A DNA stretch of 39,405 bases, taken from positions 1 to 39,405 of the IMG/VR virus record IMGVR_UViG_3300041964_000080. One strand, given 5' to 3'. The DNA is from a virus. Below, piece by piece: positions 31,505-39,405 of the stretch. A program made the translations under genes and the position numbers. How positions within the stretch are numbered: the stretch's first letter is position 1; each line of letters starts with the position of its first letter. The notes below the pieces were generated by a model. That model ran no database searches and was not told where the DNA came from. It worked only from the letters and a program-made list of their open reading frames with translations.

Positions 31505-31582
31505 CCACCCACAGCAAAAGCAGCGCATCAACGGTCTGCCCTGACCTCCGCGCTGCTCCTACTACCCCAACCACGGAGTGCA

Positions 31583-31685
31583 ATGCAAGCAATTACTCTA
31601 TCAGATTCAACCCGTTTTTGTGCCTTTCCAGAGTGGAACCCTGCGATCGGGCGGTCGATTTGTTGACGGTTCGCACTCGGATTGA
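31583..31685 (+). CDS. very small hypothetical protein (frameshifted)
   Basis: ATG 31583 opens QAITLSDSTRFCAFPEWNPA; the frame stops at 31666, but one surplus base near 31655 gives RRFVDGSHSD and a stop at 31683-31685. Only about 34 residues; called because both pieces read naturally. The space 31686-31750 holds only the ribosome binding site of the next gene (AGGAGACA). Confidence 0.35.
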
Positions 31686-31750
31686 GCCGAGTTTGGTGGG
31701 GGCATGGCAACCAAAGGCAGCAGGCAAACGTAATTTTAGGAGACAAGATA

Positions 31751-31968
31751 ATGACTGTTTCATTGCTGATTGAAGTCCCAGAAGAGTTGCACGACTCGTT
31801 AAAGACGTTCATGGAACATCGTCCCGATTACGACCAGGTTCGGGCGTTCACGGCTGGCTTATCGCTGTTTCTGATGCAGCACCGCACTGAGATGGTCACA
31901 ACGGTTCACAACGGAAAGCTGCGCGATCGTTCCTCAATGCCGTGTTCGGTCGAAGGGGTGAGGGATGA
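31751..31968 (+). CDS. DUF2811 protein (frameshifted at 3' end)
   Basis: ATG 31751 with AGGAGACAAGATA upstream. The N-terminal MTVSLLIEVPEELHDSLKTF, then HRPDYDQVRAFTAGLSLFLM, is the cyanobacterial DUF2811 signature (IPEELH...W/YDQxRxFxAxLSLFL). The frame continues to 32146 but loses sense; a missing T near 31930 gives DRFLNAVFGRRGEG and a stop at 31966-31968 overlapping the next ATG. Repaired length about 72. Function of the family is unknown. Confidence 0.7.
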
Positions 31969-32048
31969 GCCATTACACATTGAAAGCAGCCAGAGACGAA
32001 TATCGCGATCGTCGGGTGAAGCTGCGCGATCGCTTTCCTATTCATTAA
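31965..32048 (+). CDS. 27-residue basic protein
   Basis: ATG 31965 overlaps the stop of the DUF2811 gene and has GGTGAGG in front. Product: SHYTLKAARDEYRDRRVKL then RDRFPIH. Very basic and helical, perhaps truncated by a further frameshift, since a coding-like frame continues downstream (PVRPRLGDGAEIISTQAARTG). No function can be assigned. Confidence 0.35.
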   Translation: MSHYTLKAARDEYRDRRVKLRDRFPIH

Positions 32049-32283
32049 GCCTGTTCGCCCGCGCCTTGGTGATGGAGCGGAGATCATCAGCACTCAAGCA
32101 GCTAGAACGGGCAAGTCGCTCAGCACCTCAGAGCGAGTCAGCTTAAGTTCATCAGCAACAGCATCAATTTTCTCGATCGCAGTCACGGTCAGCATGATTT
32201 GGAGCGCTGCTTGCTCTCTCCCCAACTGCCAGCCTTAACGCGGTAATCCTTGACATCAAAGTGAGCATATAAACACCTACACA

Positions 32284-32343
32284 TTATCTTCACCCACAAA
32301 GATAACACGCATACTTGCAGATGTGTGTATATGTGTATATAGT
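32284..32343 (+). promoter_or_regulatory. promoter with upstream inverted repeat
   Basis: TTATCTT (32284-32290) and AAGATAA (32299-32305) form a 7-bp inverted repeat. Then TTGCAG (32315-32320), a 17-bp GT/AT-rich spacer, and TATAGT (32338-32343) form a good promoter. This is the only clear signal in the 32049-32421 gap. Confidence 0.55.
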
Positions 32344-32421
32344 AAAGGGAGACAAGCAAAAGCCACCCCGCAGTTTTCTCAGGACGGTTGGGAGTGGCAC
32401 CTACTGATAGGCAATTTGATT

Positions 32422-32823
32422 ATGACATTGACAGCCATCCAAGAAAGAACGATCGCGCCCCACCTGGAGATTGTGCAAGTCAAGCACGAGCCAGCGCGAC
32501 GGATCGAAGAAACCTACATCCTGACCGTGAACGACCCTGACAGCATCGCACCGCAAGAGCGGCTCATGGTTCTCGTGCTTGACCACTTTGACGAAGAAGA
32601 AATCCTGTTCGATGTCTTGACGAATAACTGCCGGATCGATGTGCTGATGAGCGCTATTCGTCGGTTCATGAAGGGCACCGATCGCGCCCGGCATCGGTCT
32701 GTTTTGAAGAGAGCTGGACTGCCCGACGCCTTTCTAAAGTTTGCTCCTAGTCACTGGGGCGGCGCGATCGCCCCTTCTTTATTCCTGAGAGTTATGACGA
32801 ATCAACTTTTAGACAAAGACTAA
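32422..32823 (+). CDS. hypothetical early protein
   Basis: 133 residues from ATG 32422 (the frame extends to 32323 across the promoter, so the internal ATG is chosen). Charged, with TLTAIQERTIAPHLEIVQVK, RLMVLVLDHFDEEEILFDVL and NNCRIDVLMSAIRRFMKGTD. The end may be altered, because from about 32770 an overlapping frame becomes the more coding-like one. No family recognised. Confidence 0.5.
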   Translation: MTLTAIQERTIAPHLEIVQVKHEPARRIEETYILTVNDPDSIAPQERLMVLVLDHFDEEEILFDVLTNNCRIDVLMSAIRRFMKGTDRARHRSVLKRAGLPDAFLKFAPSHWGGAIAPSLFLRVMTNQLLDKD

Positions 32824-33076
32824 CAGCAGTTTGTGACGAGATGATCGCTCTTGGCAAGATCGCGATTTCCGTTTGACGAGCTTGAACTGATAGTGCCACT
32901 GAAGCTTCTGAACTGACCGCCGATCCGCACATTGCCAGACTCATCATGCACCTTTGCGAAAACGTGGCGGTGCAGAGCAGGCATTACGCAGGTGGGATGA
33001 ATGAGCCACAAAACTACGCCATGCACAAAATTGACGGCATCGTTTCCCGACTCTTCAGGACAGGAGGCGCGTCATG
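32775..33076 (+). CDS. hypothetical protein in several frameshifted pieces
   Basis: Segments that read as one protein lie in different frames: FFIPESYDESTFRQRLTAVC, then DEMIALGKIAIS, DELELI, DSATEASELTADPHIARLIM and HLCENVAVQSRHYAGGMNEP to the stop at 33074-33076, overlapping the next ATG. At least two or three one-base shifts are needed. The true start is unclear and may lie upstream. It could be the C-terminal part of the preceding gene. No family recognised. Confidence 0.4.
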
Positions 33077-33743
33077 AAACCTTATTTTGAGCGAGAGCAG
33101 CTTATTTGGGGGTCATCGCTGGCACCAACAGAAAAGCTTTTGCTGCTTTGCCTCAATAGTTTCGTTGACGCTAAGGGCGAGTGCTTTCCTGGCAAAGAAC
33201 GGCTGTCAAACATGTGTGGTGTTGACGTAAGACAATCACGCGCACGGTTCAACGGTTGAACGATATCGGAGTGATATCCAAAACCACTAGACGACTTGGC
33301 AGCAGGCAGCAGTCAAACCTTTATCGTGTTCGTTTTTCTGCCATACCGCAAAGCACCAAACCGCTCAGCTTGACGCTGAAGTCAGCAGGACAATTTGCCA
33401 TCCTCAGGCATTTGTCAGCAGGACAATTTGCCATCCTCAGGCATTTGTCAGCAGGACAATTTGTCCAAGTCAGCAGGACAATTTGTCCAAGTCAGCAGGA
33501 CAATTTGTCCAAGTCAGCAGACACTGTGCCCCCCGATCTATCATGATCTATCCATTGATCTATCCAGAGAGAAGAGGGTCAGATCGCTCTCCCTCCGCAA
33601 ACGCTCCGCTTCCCCAATCCGAACCAGTAGCCCCAGCGTTACCCGCTCTGTCCAGCAATCAAACCAGTACTGACGCACCGAGCAGCACTAGCACGGAGAC
33701 AAAAGGTGCCGCCAATTTTCCGAAAAAAGAAAAACCCGAGTGA
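33074..33743 (+). CDS. replication initiator-like winged-helix protein with internal iterons (frameshifted)
   Basis: ATG 33074 follows GGAGGCGCGTC. Residues 1-80 are a winged helix as in phage O/DnaT/HTH_36 initiators: QLIWGSSLAPTEKLLLLCLN, KGECFPGKERLSNMCGVDVR. One missing base near 33228 leads into TITRTVQRLNDIGVISKTTR. The middle contains iterons whose length rotates the frame. A third frame carries on to NFPKKEKPE at 33743 with a Ser/Thr/Pro-rich linker. The same layout, an initiator gene with origin repeats inside it and DnaB next to it, is known from lambdoid O-P regions. Exact reading frame beyond the iterons is uncertain. Confidence 0.6.
33381..33520 (+). repeat. iteron array, candidate replication origin
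   Basis: GTCAGCAG recurs at 33381, 33414, 33447, 33469, 33491 and 33513. The first two units are 33 bp and the following three 22 bp, i.e. three and two helical turns. The 22-bp units contain GGACAATTTGTCC, a near-perfect dyad. Since 22 is not a multiple of 3, the repeats cycle through all frames, which fits DNA-level rather than protein-level conservation. Confidence 0.7.
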
Positions 33744-33747
33744 TCAA

Positions 33748-34065
33748 ATGGGCGATCGCTTCCGTGCTGGGGCTAATCCACATCGCTATCCCGCATTAGT
33801 TCAGGCAGGCTTCGGTGCTGTCTGGGGTTGGTCCTGGGTTCCGTGACTTTGACCCTGAGATCGGAGGGCAGCGTGTCGCCACAAGGCTAAGAACAAGCTG
33901 CAGACGATTACGTGGACGACAGACCTTCATTGTCAACGCCATCCGAGACGAGACTGGGCAGCGATCGAGATGCTGGTCACGGCTGTCGCTGCCAAGCCAG
34001 CACCCTCAGACGCACCCGACTACGAGGTTCTACCGATCGTGCCCATTCCAACCCGATGCAACTAA
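33748..34065 (+). CDS. hypothetical protein, multiply frameshifted
   Basis: ATG 33748 gives GDRFRAGANPHRYPALVQAG then FGAVWGWSWVP. Further pieces are DFDPEI and, in another frame from about 33886, KAKNKLQTITWTTDLHCQRH, RRDWAAIEMLVTAVAAKPAP to the stop at 34063-34065. Two or more indels separate these. Together they look like one roughly 105-residue protein between the initiator and DnaB, a position occupied by helicase loaders in other phages; this is speculation from order only. Confidence 0.4.
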
Positions 34066-34078
34066 CCCGTCAAACACC

Positions 34079-35452
34079 ATGACTGAAGCAAGCCCAAACT
34101 ACGAATCAACGCTGACCTGCTTTTCCTGCGTAACCATCTGCACCGTGCAACCTGGATGCTGAGAGCGCTGTGCTAGGCGGCTGTCTCGTTGACCGAACGC
34201 GATCGGGCGTATTGCATCCAGCCTGACCCCAGACGCTTTTTACTTGGCTGCCCACCGTGAGCTATGGCGATGCTTCCTGGTCTTGCATGAGGAACAGCAA
34301 CCGATCGACCTCATGACGGTCTTGACCTGGCTCAAAGATCGCCAGTTGCTAGAGCGCATTGGTGGTCAGTCAAAGCTTTCTGAATTGCGCTACAACACCG
34401 TCAGTGCCGTCAACATCGACCAGCACGCCGCACTGATCAACCGCAAATATTTTGACCGTCGCTTGATTGCGATCGGGCACGAAATCACGATCGCTGGCAA
34501 CGACAGCACGTTGAGCCAGTCAGCCAAGCTGGAGTTGCTTCAGGCGAAAGTTTTTGCGCTTGCCTCGCAGCAGGTCGAGCAACGCGCCGAACACATTGCG
34601 GACACATTGCAGAGCGTTTACGCCGAGATTGAGCGCAATCAGCAGACCCAGCAGCCCATTGGCTTGCAGTCTGGCTTCTACGACCTGGACAAAATCACAG
34701 GCGGGTTTCAGCGCGCGGATCTCATCATCCTGGCGGCTCGACCGTCAATGGGCAAAACGGCAATCCTGCTCAACATCATGCGGAATGTCGCAGCGGGTGA
34801 GCAAAAGCCAGTGCTGTTTTTCAGCTTGGAAACCAGCAAAGAACAAATTGCCTATCGGCTGTTGGCTTCTGAGGTTCGCACTGCCAGCGGTATCCTGCGG
34901 GCTGGCAAGTTTGCAGAGGCGCAATGGACACCCATCTGTGGTGCTGTGAGCCAACTGTCGGGCTTGCCCATCTACATCTACGACAAGCCCAAACCCTCGA
35001 TCGCCGAAATCCAAGCTGTGACACGCATGGTGCAAGCTCAGGCAGGTGAGATCGGCATGGTGACGCTCGACTATCTGCAACGCATGGATATGGGCGAGAA
35101 CGAAACCCACGGCTTAGGCAAGATTTCCGGTGGTCTGAAGGATCTCGCGCTCGACCTCAAGTGCCCCGTTCTCGCACTCTCGCAGCTTAACCGCAGTGTG
35201 GAAGCAAGGCAGGATAAGCGCCCCATGATGAGCGATTTGAGACAGAGCGGCTGTCTAGAGCAAGACGCTGACCTGATCTTGATGCTTTACCGGGACCAGT
35301 ACTATCACCCCGACACAGTTGACAAAGACATTGCCGAAGTCAACATCAGCAAGCATCGCAACGGCGCAGCAGGCATGATCAAACTTCTGTTTGAGCCTGA
35401 ATTTACGCAGTTTCGCAACCTCGCAGTGAGAAGGCGGGTAGATGACACATGA
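34079..35452 (+). CDS. dnaB: replicative DNA helicase DnaB (frameshifted N-terminus)
   Basis: About 458 residues from ATG 34079. The frame from 34244 is intact; upstream pieces in other frames give NLDAESAVLGGCLVD and IGRIASSLTPDAFYLAAHRE, the DnaB N-terminal signature. RecA-like core: Walker A ARPSMGKT, H1a region RADLIILAARPS, Walker B MVTLDYLQRM, then PVLALSQLNRSVEARQDKRP, MMSDLRQSGCLEQDADLILM and KHRNGAAGMIKLLF, the standard DnaB motifs. It unwinds DNA at the fork as a hexamer. Order with the initiator and iterons supports a self-encoded origin. Confidence 0.88.
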
Positions 35453-35712
35453 GCGCCCTCGCTAAGGATTTGGAGCTGGCTGCCTACAAAGCCTTCCTCG
35501 CCCTCGACCCTTCCCGGTTCCCCACCCCACCCTTCCAGCTCACACCCTGGATTCGCGTTAACGATGCCCGCTGGTTCAGCCTCCTCCGCAACGAAGTTAA
35601 CGCCGCTGCGGACTACCTCGAAGGCAACCGCCTCCAACCCCACCCACGGCAATGCACAGGCGCACTACTTGCCGATCTTCGCCAACTCAAACCTCACCTC
35701 TTAAAACCATGA
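35449..35712 (+). CDS. small hypothetical protein
   Basis: 87 residues, ATG 35449 overlapping the dnaB stop. LAKDLELAAYKAFLALDPSR, then TPPFQLTPWIRVNDARWFSL, then AAADYLEGNRLQPHPRQCTG. It resembles no family I can name. Coupled to DnaB, possibly replication-associated. The following gene's ATG at 35709 overlaps its stop. Confidence 0.6.
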   Translation: MSALAKDLELAAYKAFLALDPSRFPTPPFQLTPWIRVNDARWFSLLRNEVNAAADYLEGNRLQPHPRQCTGALLADLRQLKPHLLKP

Positions 35713-36115
35713 CCACCGACCTTTCCCACCGCGCCTTCCGTGCCCACGCTGCCCAGCAGCTAGCCAGCAGCGCCACCCTAAGAAACAGCGTCTTACACCA
35801 GTTGTACTCACGCCTGTCTCATCGCACCATGACCACGATCGACGCCGCCACTCTCCGCTTCGCCTACGCCCCTGGCGAGGAGCCTTTTCTCATCGTTGGC
35901 TACAGCAACCAGGCAACGATCGCCCTGCCTCAGTACTGGATGGAGTTGAGCGAGTTGTGCTGGGAACCGTCTTTGTCTGTGGCATCAGCCAGTTGCAAAT
36001 CGTCGGCAGGCGCACAGGCAGCTACTGTCGCTGGGTCAGGACGGCAAATGGATCAGGAGGCACTGCAATGACTCAGCCCGTATGCAACCACCCCTCACCC
36101 TGGAGCCAATCATGA
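35709..36115 (+). CDS. hypothetical early protein (frameshifted)
   Basis: About 135 residues once a missing G near 35943 is restored, joining IALPQYWME to RVVLGTVFVCGISQLQIVGR and RTGSYCRWVRTANGSGGT. The uncorrected frame ends at 36071 with no sense. N-terminal part: SHRAFRAHAAQQLASSATLR. No family recognised. Confidence 0.5.
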
Positions 36116-36145
36116 CCACCGCAACACGTAAAAACACGCCGACCA

Positions 36146-37752
36146 ATGTTAGAGACGGAATGGCAGCCGGAAGAAGGCGATCGGGTCAGTGGCACCACGA
36201 TCGAGGGCAATCCCGACCAGGGCATCATCACCCAGATGGGAGCCAAGTACGCGATCCTCAACAACACCTCCCGCCGCGCTTTGACGATCGCCAGCCTCAC
36301 CCTGCTGCAAGCCCAAGCCATCCCCGCCGATCTACTCCACCTCGTAGGACTCGAATGGTCTGAGCAAGTCGATAAGCTGTTCGCCGATCGTGGCATCAGC
36401 AACCTCAGCAACTTCATCGGCACTAAGCCAGAGCCGCAGTTCTTTGAGTCCTGGCGTGGTTGGATTGTCAGCTTCCACAAAACTACCGAGGTACACCTCT
36501 GCAAGGCAGGTCGCCAGCCGCATTCCTGGTTTCTCGTCCTCGCTAAACACCCACAACTCAGAAGCAACGGCGATATCTCTAAGTTTTGCCGCGAAGCGAT
36601 CGATGCGGCAGAAGACGCAACCTCACAAGTAGCAGTGGGGATGGGTGGTCAGGAGTCAGCGGTCAGCGGTCAGCCAGGAAAATCGCCTGATGATTTTCCT
36701 AATGCGGTCGAAGTAGCTGATTCTGTCAACCAAACCGCGATCGCCCCCCTTACCCCACTCGAAACACTCAGCGCTGCCATTGCTGCCCTTTATGCCGATG
36801 CCGAGCAAGCCGAAGCCACCATGCTTAACGCTGGCAAAGCTGCCCTCAGCCTCTACCTGGAGCTAGGCGAAAAGCTGATTGAGGCGAAGGGGCAAGTGGC
36901 TCATGGGCAGTGGCTACCCTGGCTAGAAGAGCAGAAAATTCAGGAGCGCAAAGCACAACGGGCGATCGCGCTCTTCAAAGGCAGAGCCGCACTCGAAGCC
37001 AAAAACGACACACTGACGGATCTGACCCTGACAGAAGCCCTCGCGATCGTCAGCAACAGAAAGCTCAAAACCGCAACGCCAGAGGAACCCCAAACTGAAA
37101 ACGCTCCGATCCCCGCAAATTCTCCCCCTCCTGAAGCGACGGCGCCCGATCGGGTAGCAGAAGATGTCGCGCCAGAAACGGAGCCGCTAGAGGGCAAAAA
37201 TGGGGCGATCGTGATTGATGAGTATGAGTACGTTGAGATGTCGCCCCGCGAGTGCTGGTTTGATCCAGGTGGCGGGGTGGTCGAGGGCAGTGCGATCGCC
37301 CAAAACGGTAAAGGCTTCGTGCGGATCAACTGGGGCGAGGGAAGGCAGAGTGATGTGCCAGGTTCTCGGGTGAGTTGGAGCGACCCAGCTATCACCGCAG
37401 TCGCTGCTGAGATTGAGACAGGGTTAGCAGCGATCGGGCTTAAAGTTTGCCGCCCCTCTATTACTCCGGAGGAGTTCAACTGCGAGATGTGGGGCGATCG
37501 TCCTTTGCTTCCTAACGGGTTAGCTGAGGAACGTCCCACGGGTTCACAGTGGTTGCGGAGGAGGTTGAACGGACAGCACGGATTCAACTGCAAGGGCTGC
37601 TCAAGCACATGGAGCCTAGCGCACTGGTGAAGAGTGCGATCGTGCATTCCGGTTTGAGCTTGCCTGATGCTGTGCGAGTGGTGATTCAAGCGGCAAACAA
37701 AGAAGAGTTTGAGCAGATTTTGGAAGTGTTAGATGGAGGATTGAAAGCATGA
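36146..37752 (+). CDS. DUF3102-domain protein (frameshifted near C-terminus)
   Basis: About 535 residues after restoring one base near 37545. N-terminal 120 residues (QPEEGDRVSGTTIEGNPDQG, TLLQAQAIPADLLHLVGLEW) are an unassigned domain. Residues about 205-300 are DUF3102: AALYADAEQAEATMLNAGKA, LYLELGEKLIEAKGQVAHGQ, WLPWLEEQKIQERKAQRAIA. A Pro/Glu linker leads to a beta-rich domain (GNGKGFVRINWGEGR-like) and the re-framed end AEEVERTARIQLQGLLKHME ... VLDGGLKA. DUF3102 is common in mobile elements beside ParB-like or replication genes. A heptamer repeat block is embedded at 36648-36699. Confidence 0.65.
36648..36699 (+). repeat. in-frame heptamer repeat and hairpin in DUF3102 gene
   Basis: Four heptamers GTCAGGA, GTCAGCG, GTCAGCG, GTCAGCC (36648-36675) precede an 8-bp inverted repeat GGAAAATC/GATTTTCC (36677-36699). 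The unit is translated between two domains. Confidence 0.55.
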
Positions 37753-38071
37753 ATACAGACGACATTATTCACAAGATTGGTAACAGTACAGAAATCCTAG
37801 AATTTGGCACCACTCCCGCCCGCGCTTTTATGCTCATCGGTCATCTCCAACTGGCGCTCAGGCACCCAAGTAACACAGGCGCTAGTGCAGCCTTTGCGCG
37901 GCAGATGGCAGATAATCTCACCGATGCTATCTGTCACTACATCCCTGAAGCCAGAGAGTTAATTGAGCAAGGTTGGCACCTGGTTATGATGTCACTCGCG
38001 AATACTTTGATCTGGAATTTCTTCGTCCTGAATCTAGTGATTGGGAGGACGATCGTGATGAAGCAATGTAA
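37749..38071 (+). CDS. hypothetical early protein (frameshifted)
   Basis: ATG 37749 overlaps the previous stop. NTDDIIHKIGNSTEILEFGT, ARAFMLIGHLQLALRHPSNT, AFARQMADNLTDAICHYIPE is in one frame. A missing C near 37980 gives PGYDVTREYFDLEFLRPESS, DWEDDRDEAM and a stop at 38069-38071. About 107 residues. The helix-rich N-terminal part is a common phage type of unknown function. Confidence 0.55.
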
Positions 38072-38252
38072 TTGGGTCGCAGTCAAACAAGACCTTAAAA
38101 CTCTTGTCTGTCAACGATGCGGAAATACTCACATCATGAGTGTTTCCCTGCCAGCTCCAATAAATGAATATCTGGCAATTTTGAGAGCCGCTGAAAAATC
38201 ATTTACCACATTGCACGAAGACTGTGTTGCAAAGGAGAGCGATCGCACATGA
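38058..38252 (+). CDS. small zinc-finger-like protein
   Basis: 64 residues from ATG 38058 (GGGAGGACGATCGTG upstream). CQRCGNTH and a distant LHEDC give a possible zinc site. NWVAVKQDLKTLV precedes it and EYLAILRAAEKSFTTLHEDC follows. Overlaps the previous gene by 14 bases. Probably a small nucleic-acid-binding accessory protein. Confidence 0.5.
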   Translation: MKQCNWVAVKQDLKTLVCQRCGNTHIMSVSLPAPINEYLAILRAAEKSFTTLHEDCVAKESDRT

Positions 38253-38468
38253 CTGAACCACTAGATCTTTTCTCACCGTCAACGACATTGCAAACAAATG
38301 GTCGATAGTGCCAAAGAATTTAACGCAGGGCAAATGCAAATGGTTTTCCGCAAGGCTGACGACACACCGATCGCGGCAGTGATTGTTGTCAGAGGCGAGT
38401 GGACGCAGCAAGTGTTAGCTGCAATTGAACAACTGGAGCAGGCAGGGGAGAGCGATTGTAATGATTGA
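38249..38468 (+). CDS. hypothetical early protein (frameshifted)
   Basis: ATG 38249 overlaps the preceding stop. MTEPLDLFSP is followed, after a shift near 38280, by VNDIANK and MVDSAKEFNAGQMQMVFRKA, then IAAVIVVRGEWTQQVLAAIE. About 73 residues. No family recognised. A sense frame also starts at the internal ATG 38298. Confidence 0.45.
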
Positions 38469-38682
38469 AAACTGGAAAGTATTTTTATGGGCAGCAGTGC
38501 ATAGTCCGCAATTTAAAGATTGCTACATTAGTTCACCGATCGCTTTTCAAGTTTATAAGCGACACCAATCTACTTGGGTGCTTGAAATTTGCTTCCAGTG
38601 GCGTGGGTTCTTCCCTTTATCCGTGCCTGTAAGTGTGCTAGATGCCTATCTTAATGCTCTTAAGGAGAGCGATCGTATATGA
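38461..38682 (+). CDS. small hypothetical protein
   Basis: 73 residues from ATG 38461, overlapping the previous stop. IENWKVFLWAAVHSPQFKDC, then AFQVYKRHQSTWVLEICFQW, then FFPLSVPVSVLDAYLNALKE. The aromatic content is high; no membrane span. Function unknown. Confidence 0.55.
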   Translation: MIENWKVFLWAAVHSPQFKDCYISSPIAFQVYKRHQSTWVLEICFQWRGFFPLSVPVSVLDAYLNALKESDRI

Positions 38683-38954
38683 CCATCAATACTGCCAAGT
38701 GGGATGACTGCTACGACGACTCTTACGATGACCCTGACGATTTTGATGATGAGTTTGCAGACGAACCTGATTTTGATTGCGGCTTTATCCCTAGCGATGG
38801 TTGCTTGTTAGCGGGCACTGAAGACTGTGATTTTGAGTGCCCATATCGGGACGCTTTAGTAAGAAATCCCAACTACCCAAACTGCTCCATTTTCGGTACA
38901 GACCTCAGTTCTGAAAACGAGCTACCACCAGACGACGTAGTACAGTTGATTTAA
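38679..38954 (+). CDS. highly acidic, Cys-containing small protein
   Basis: 91 residues, ATG 38679 overlapping the previous stop. Asp/Glu make up a large share: WDDCYDDSYDDPDDFDDEFA, DEPDFDCGFIPSDG, then CDFECPYRD with Cys pairs, then ENELPPDDVVQLI. Such acidity is seen in DNA-mimic anti-defence proteins, though a zinc-binding role for the Cys residues is equally possible. No family recognised. Confidence 0.6.
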   Translation: MTINTAKWDDCYDDSYDDPDDFDDEFADEPDFDCGFIPSDGCLLAGTEDCDFECPYRDALVRNPNYPNCSIFGTDLSSENELPPDDVVQLI

Positions 38955-38971
38955 CGCAGGCACCTTGACCC

Positions 38972-39295
38972 ATGCCCCGCACCTATGCCGCCGACAAACC
39001 CGTCCCCCTCCGATCGCTGCCGCCAGTGGCACCGCTCACCGTTAACCGCAAGCAGGCGATCGCCCGACTGCAAGAAGCACTCGGCAATGAATGGACACCC
39101 TGCAACGATCTCAAGACTGGAGCCGCCTTGCTCACTAAAGCGCTCGGTCCCGGCTGGTCGATCGGGGAACTCCGCCAGCTCACCCGCAACGGCACCCTGC
39201 GCCAGGGGCAGCATTGGTTCAAACGTGGCGGACGCTATTCGATCGATGTGGTAGCGATCGCAGAGTGGCACTTTAACCAGGAAGGTGAAGCGTGA
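38972..39295 (+). CDS. DNA-binding excisionase-like protein
   Basis: 107 residues. Pro-rich N-terminus (TYAADKPVPLRSLPPVAP) then a winged/HTH-like region: KQAIARLQEALGNEWTPCND, LTRNGTLRQGQHWFKRGGRY, SIDVVAIAEW. The GxLRxGxHWxxxxGRYxxD outline is that of MerR/excisionase-type DNA-binding domains. A frequent neighbour of integrases, none of which is seen within the window. Confidence 0.6.
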   Translation: MPRTYAADKPVPLRSLPPVAPLTVNRKQAIARLQEALGNEWTPCNDLKTGAALLTKALGPGWSIGELRQLTRNGTLRQGQHWFKRGGRYSIDVVAIAEWHFNQEGEA

Positions 39296-39405
39296 TTGTC
39301 GATGAGTATCAATATCTTCAAGCTTGTGTTGATAGTCGCTACTGGATCGCACGCGCCAAGCTAAACGAATACTATGCAGCAAAAATCAAGCGCGCTTGTG
39401 AGCAG
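39292..39405 (+). CDS. partial hypothetical protein, 3' end outside window
   Basis: GTG 39292 overlaps the stop of the excisionase-like gene. 38 codons are open to the edge: IVDEYQYLQACVDSRYWIAR, AKLNEYYAAKIKRACEQ. Helical and basic; too short to classify. Confidence 0.45.
   Translation, partial: MIVDEYQYLQACVDSRYWIARAKLNEYYAAKIKRACEQ

Noticed and set aside
33381-33520. CRISPR array
   Set aside because: The units are nearly all repeat, without 30-40 base unique spacers, and lie inside a coding gene with DnaB next to it.
36073-36567. Minus-strand 164-codon frame opposite the DUF3102 gene
   Set aside because: Lies antisense to a well-supported gene with no RBS or recognisable motif.

Overview
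The window looks like most of a temperate bacteriophage or prophage of a cyanobacterium. The octamer GCGATCGC (HIP1, over-represented in cyanobacterial DNA) occurs many times. Several genes belong to cyanobacterial families (DUF2811, DUF3102, GNAT-DUF6610-like, HicB-like). A capsid, portal, terminase and lysis module sits beside a replication module and two repressor-type switches. No integrase, tRNA, rRNA or CRISPR array is visible. Many long genes are interrupted by single-base frameshifts, mostly a missing base in a short homopolymer, so coordinates of these genes are given for the reconstructed gene. The pattern looks more like sequencing or assembly error than decay, but this cannot be settled here.

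Layout. (1) 1-17.9 kb, mostly minus strand, read right to left: the late module. It starts with an FHA/coiled-coil/membrane protein and a C39-fold lysin, then terminase small and large subunits, portal, an Acb2-like small protein, a MuF head protein broken by a split intein and an HNH endonuclease gene, protease/scaffold, decoration protein, major capsid protein, connector and tail genes. A cargo block at 0.7-2.9 kb interrupts the tail genes. It carries HNH, HicB-like and unknown genes, a hammerhead ribozyme and pentamer arrays. (2) 17.9-19.8 kb, plus strand: a GNAT-DUF6610-like cargo gene between a small coiled-coil gene and a broken paralogue of it. (3) 19.8-25.7 kb, minus strand: an operon of HNH, FtsK/VirD4-like ATPase, two membrane proteins, HTH proteins and a BRO-type antirepressor. 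(4) 25.8-27.0 kb: a secreted protein, a tiny membrane protein and an XRE repressor with a divergent promoter/operator region. (5) 27.0-30.0 kb, plus strand: two paralogous small genes sharing a structured leader, a membrane/SAP-like protein, a Rad52-like annealing protein and a PAS-like protein. (6) 30.0-30.6 kb: a second repressor and operator region with an attenuator. (7) 30.6-39.4 kb, plus strand: small regulators, a replication initiator with iterons, DnaB helicase, a DUF3102 protein and many small early genes.

How the parts fit. The two repressors probably hold the early plus-strand genes off in lysogeny, and the BRO protein is a candidate antirepressor. Replication would use the iteron-bearing initiator, DnaB and the Rad52-like protein. 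Late genes package DNA into a head that needs protein trans-splicing to make intact MuF. A 53-bp promoter-like repeat lies directly downstream of both late-region insertions, as if to restart late transcription. The best candidates for unusual biology are the split-intein/HNH fractured MuF gene, the hammerhead ribozyme framed by strict 5-nt GG arrays, the duplicated covarying leader RNA, and the ATPase/membrane-protein operon.
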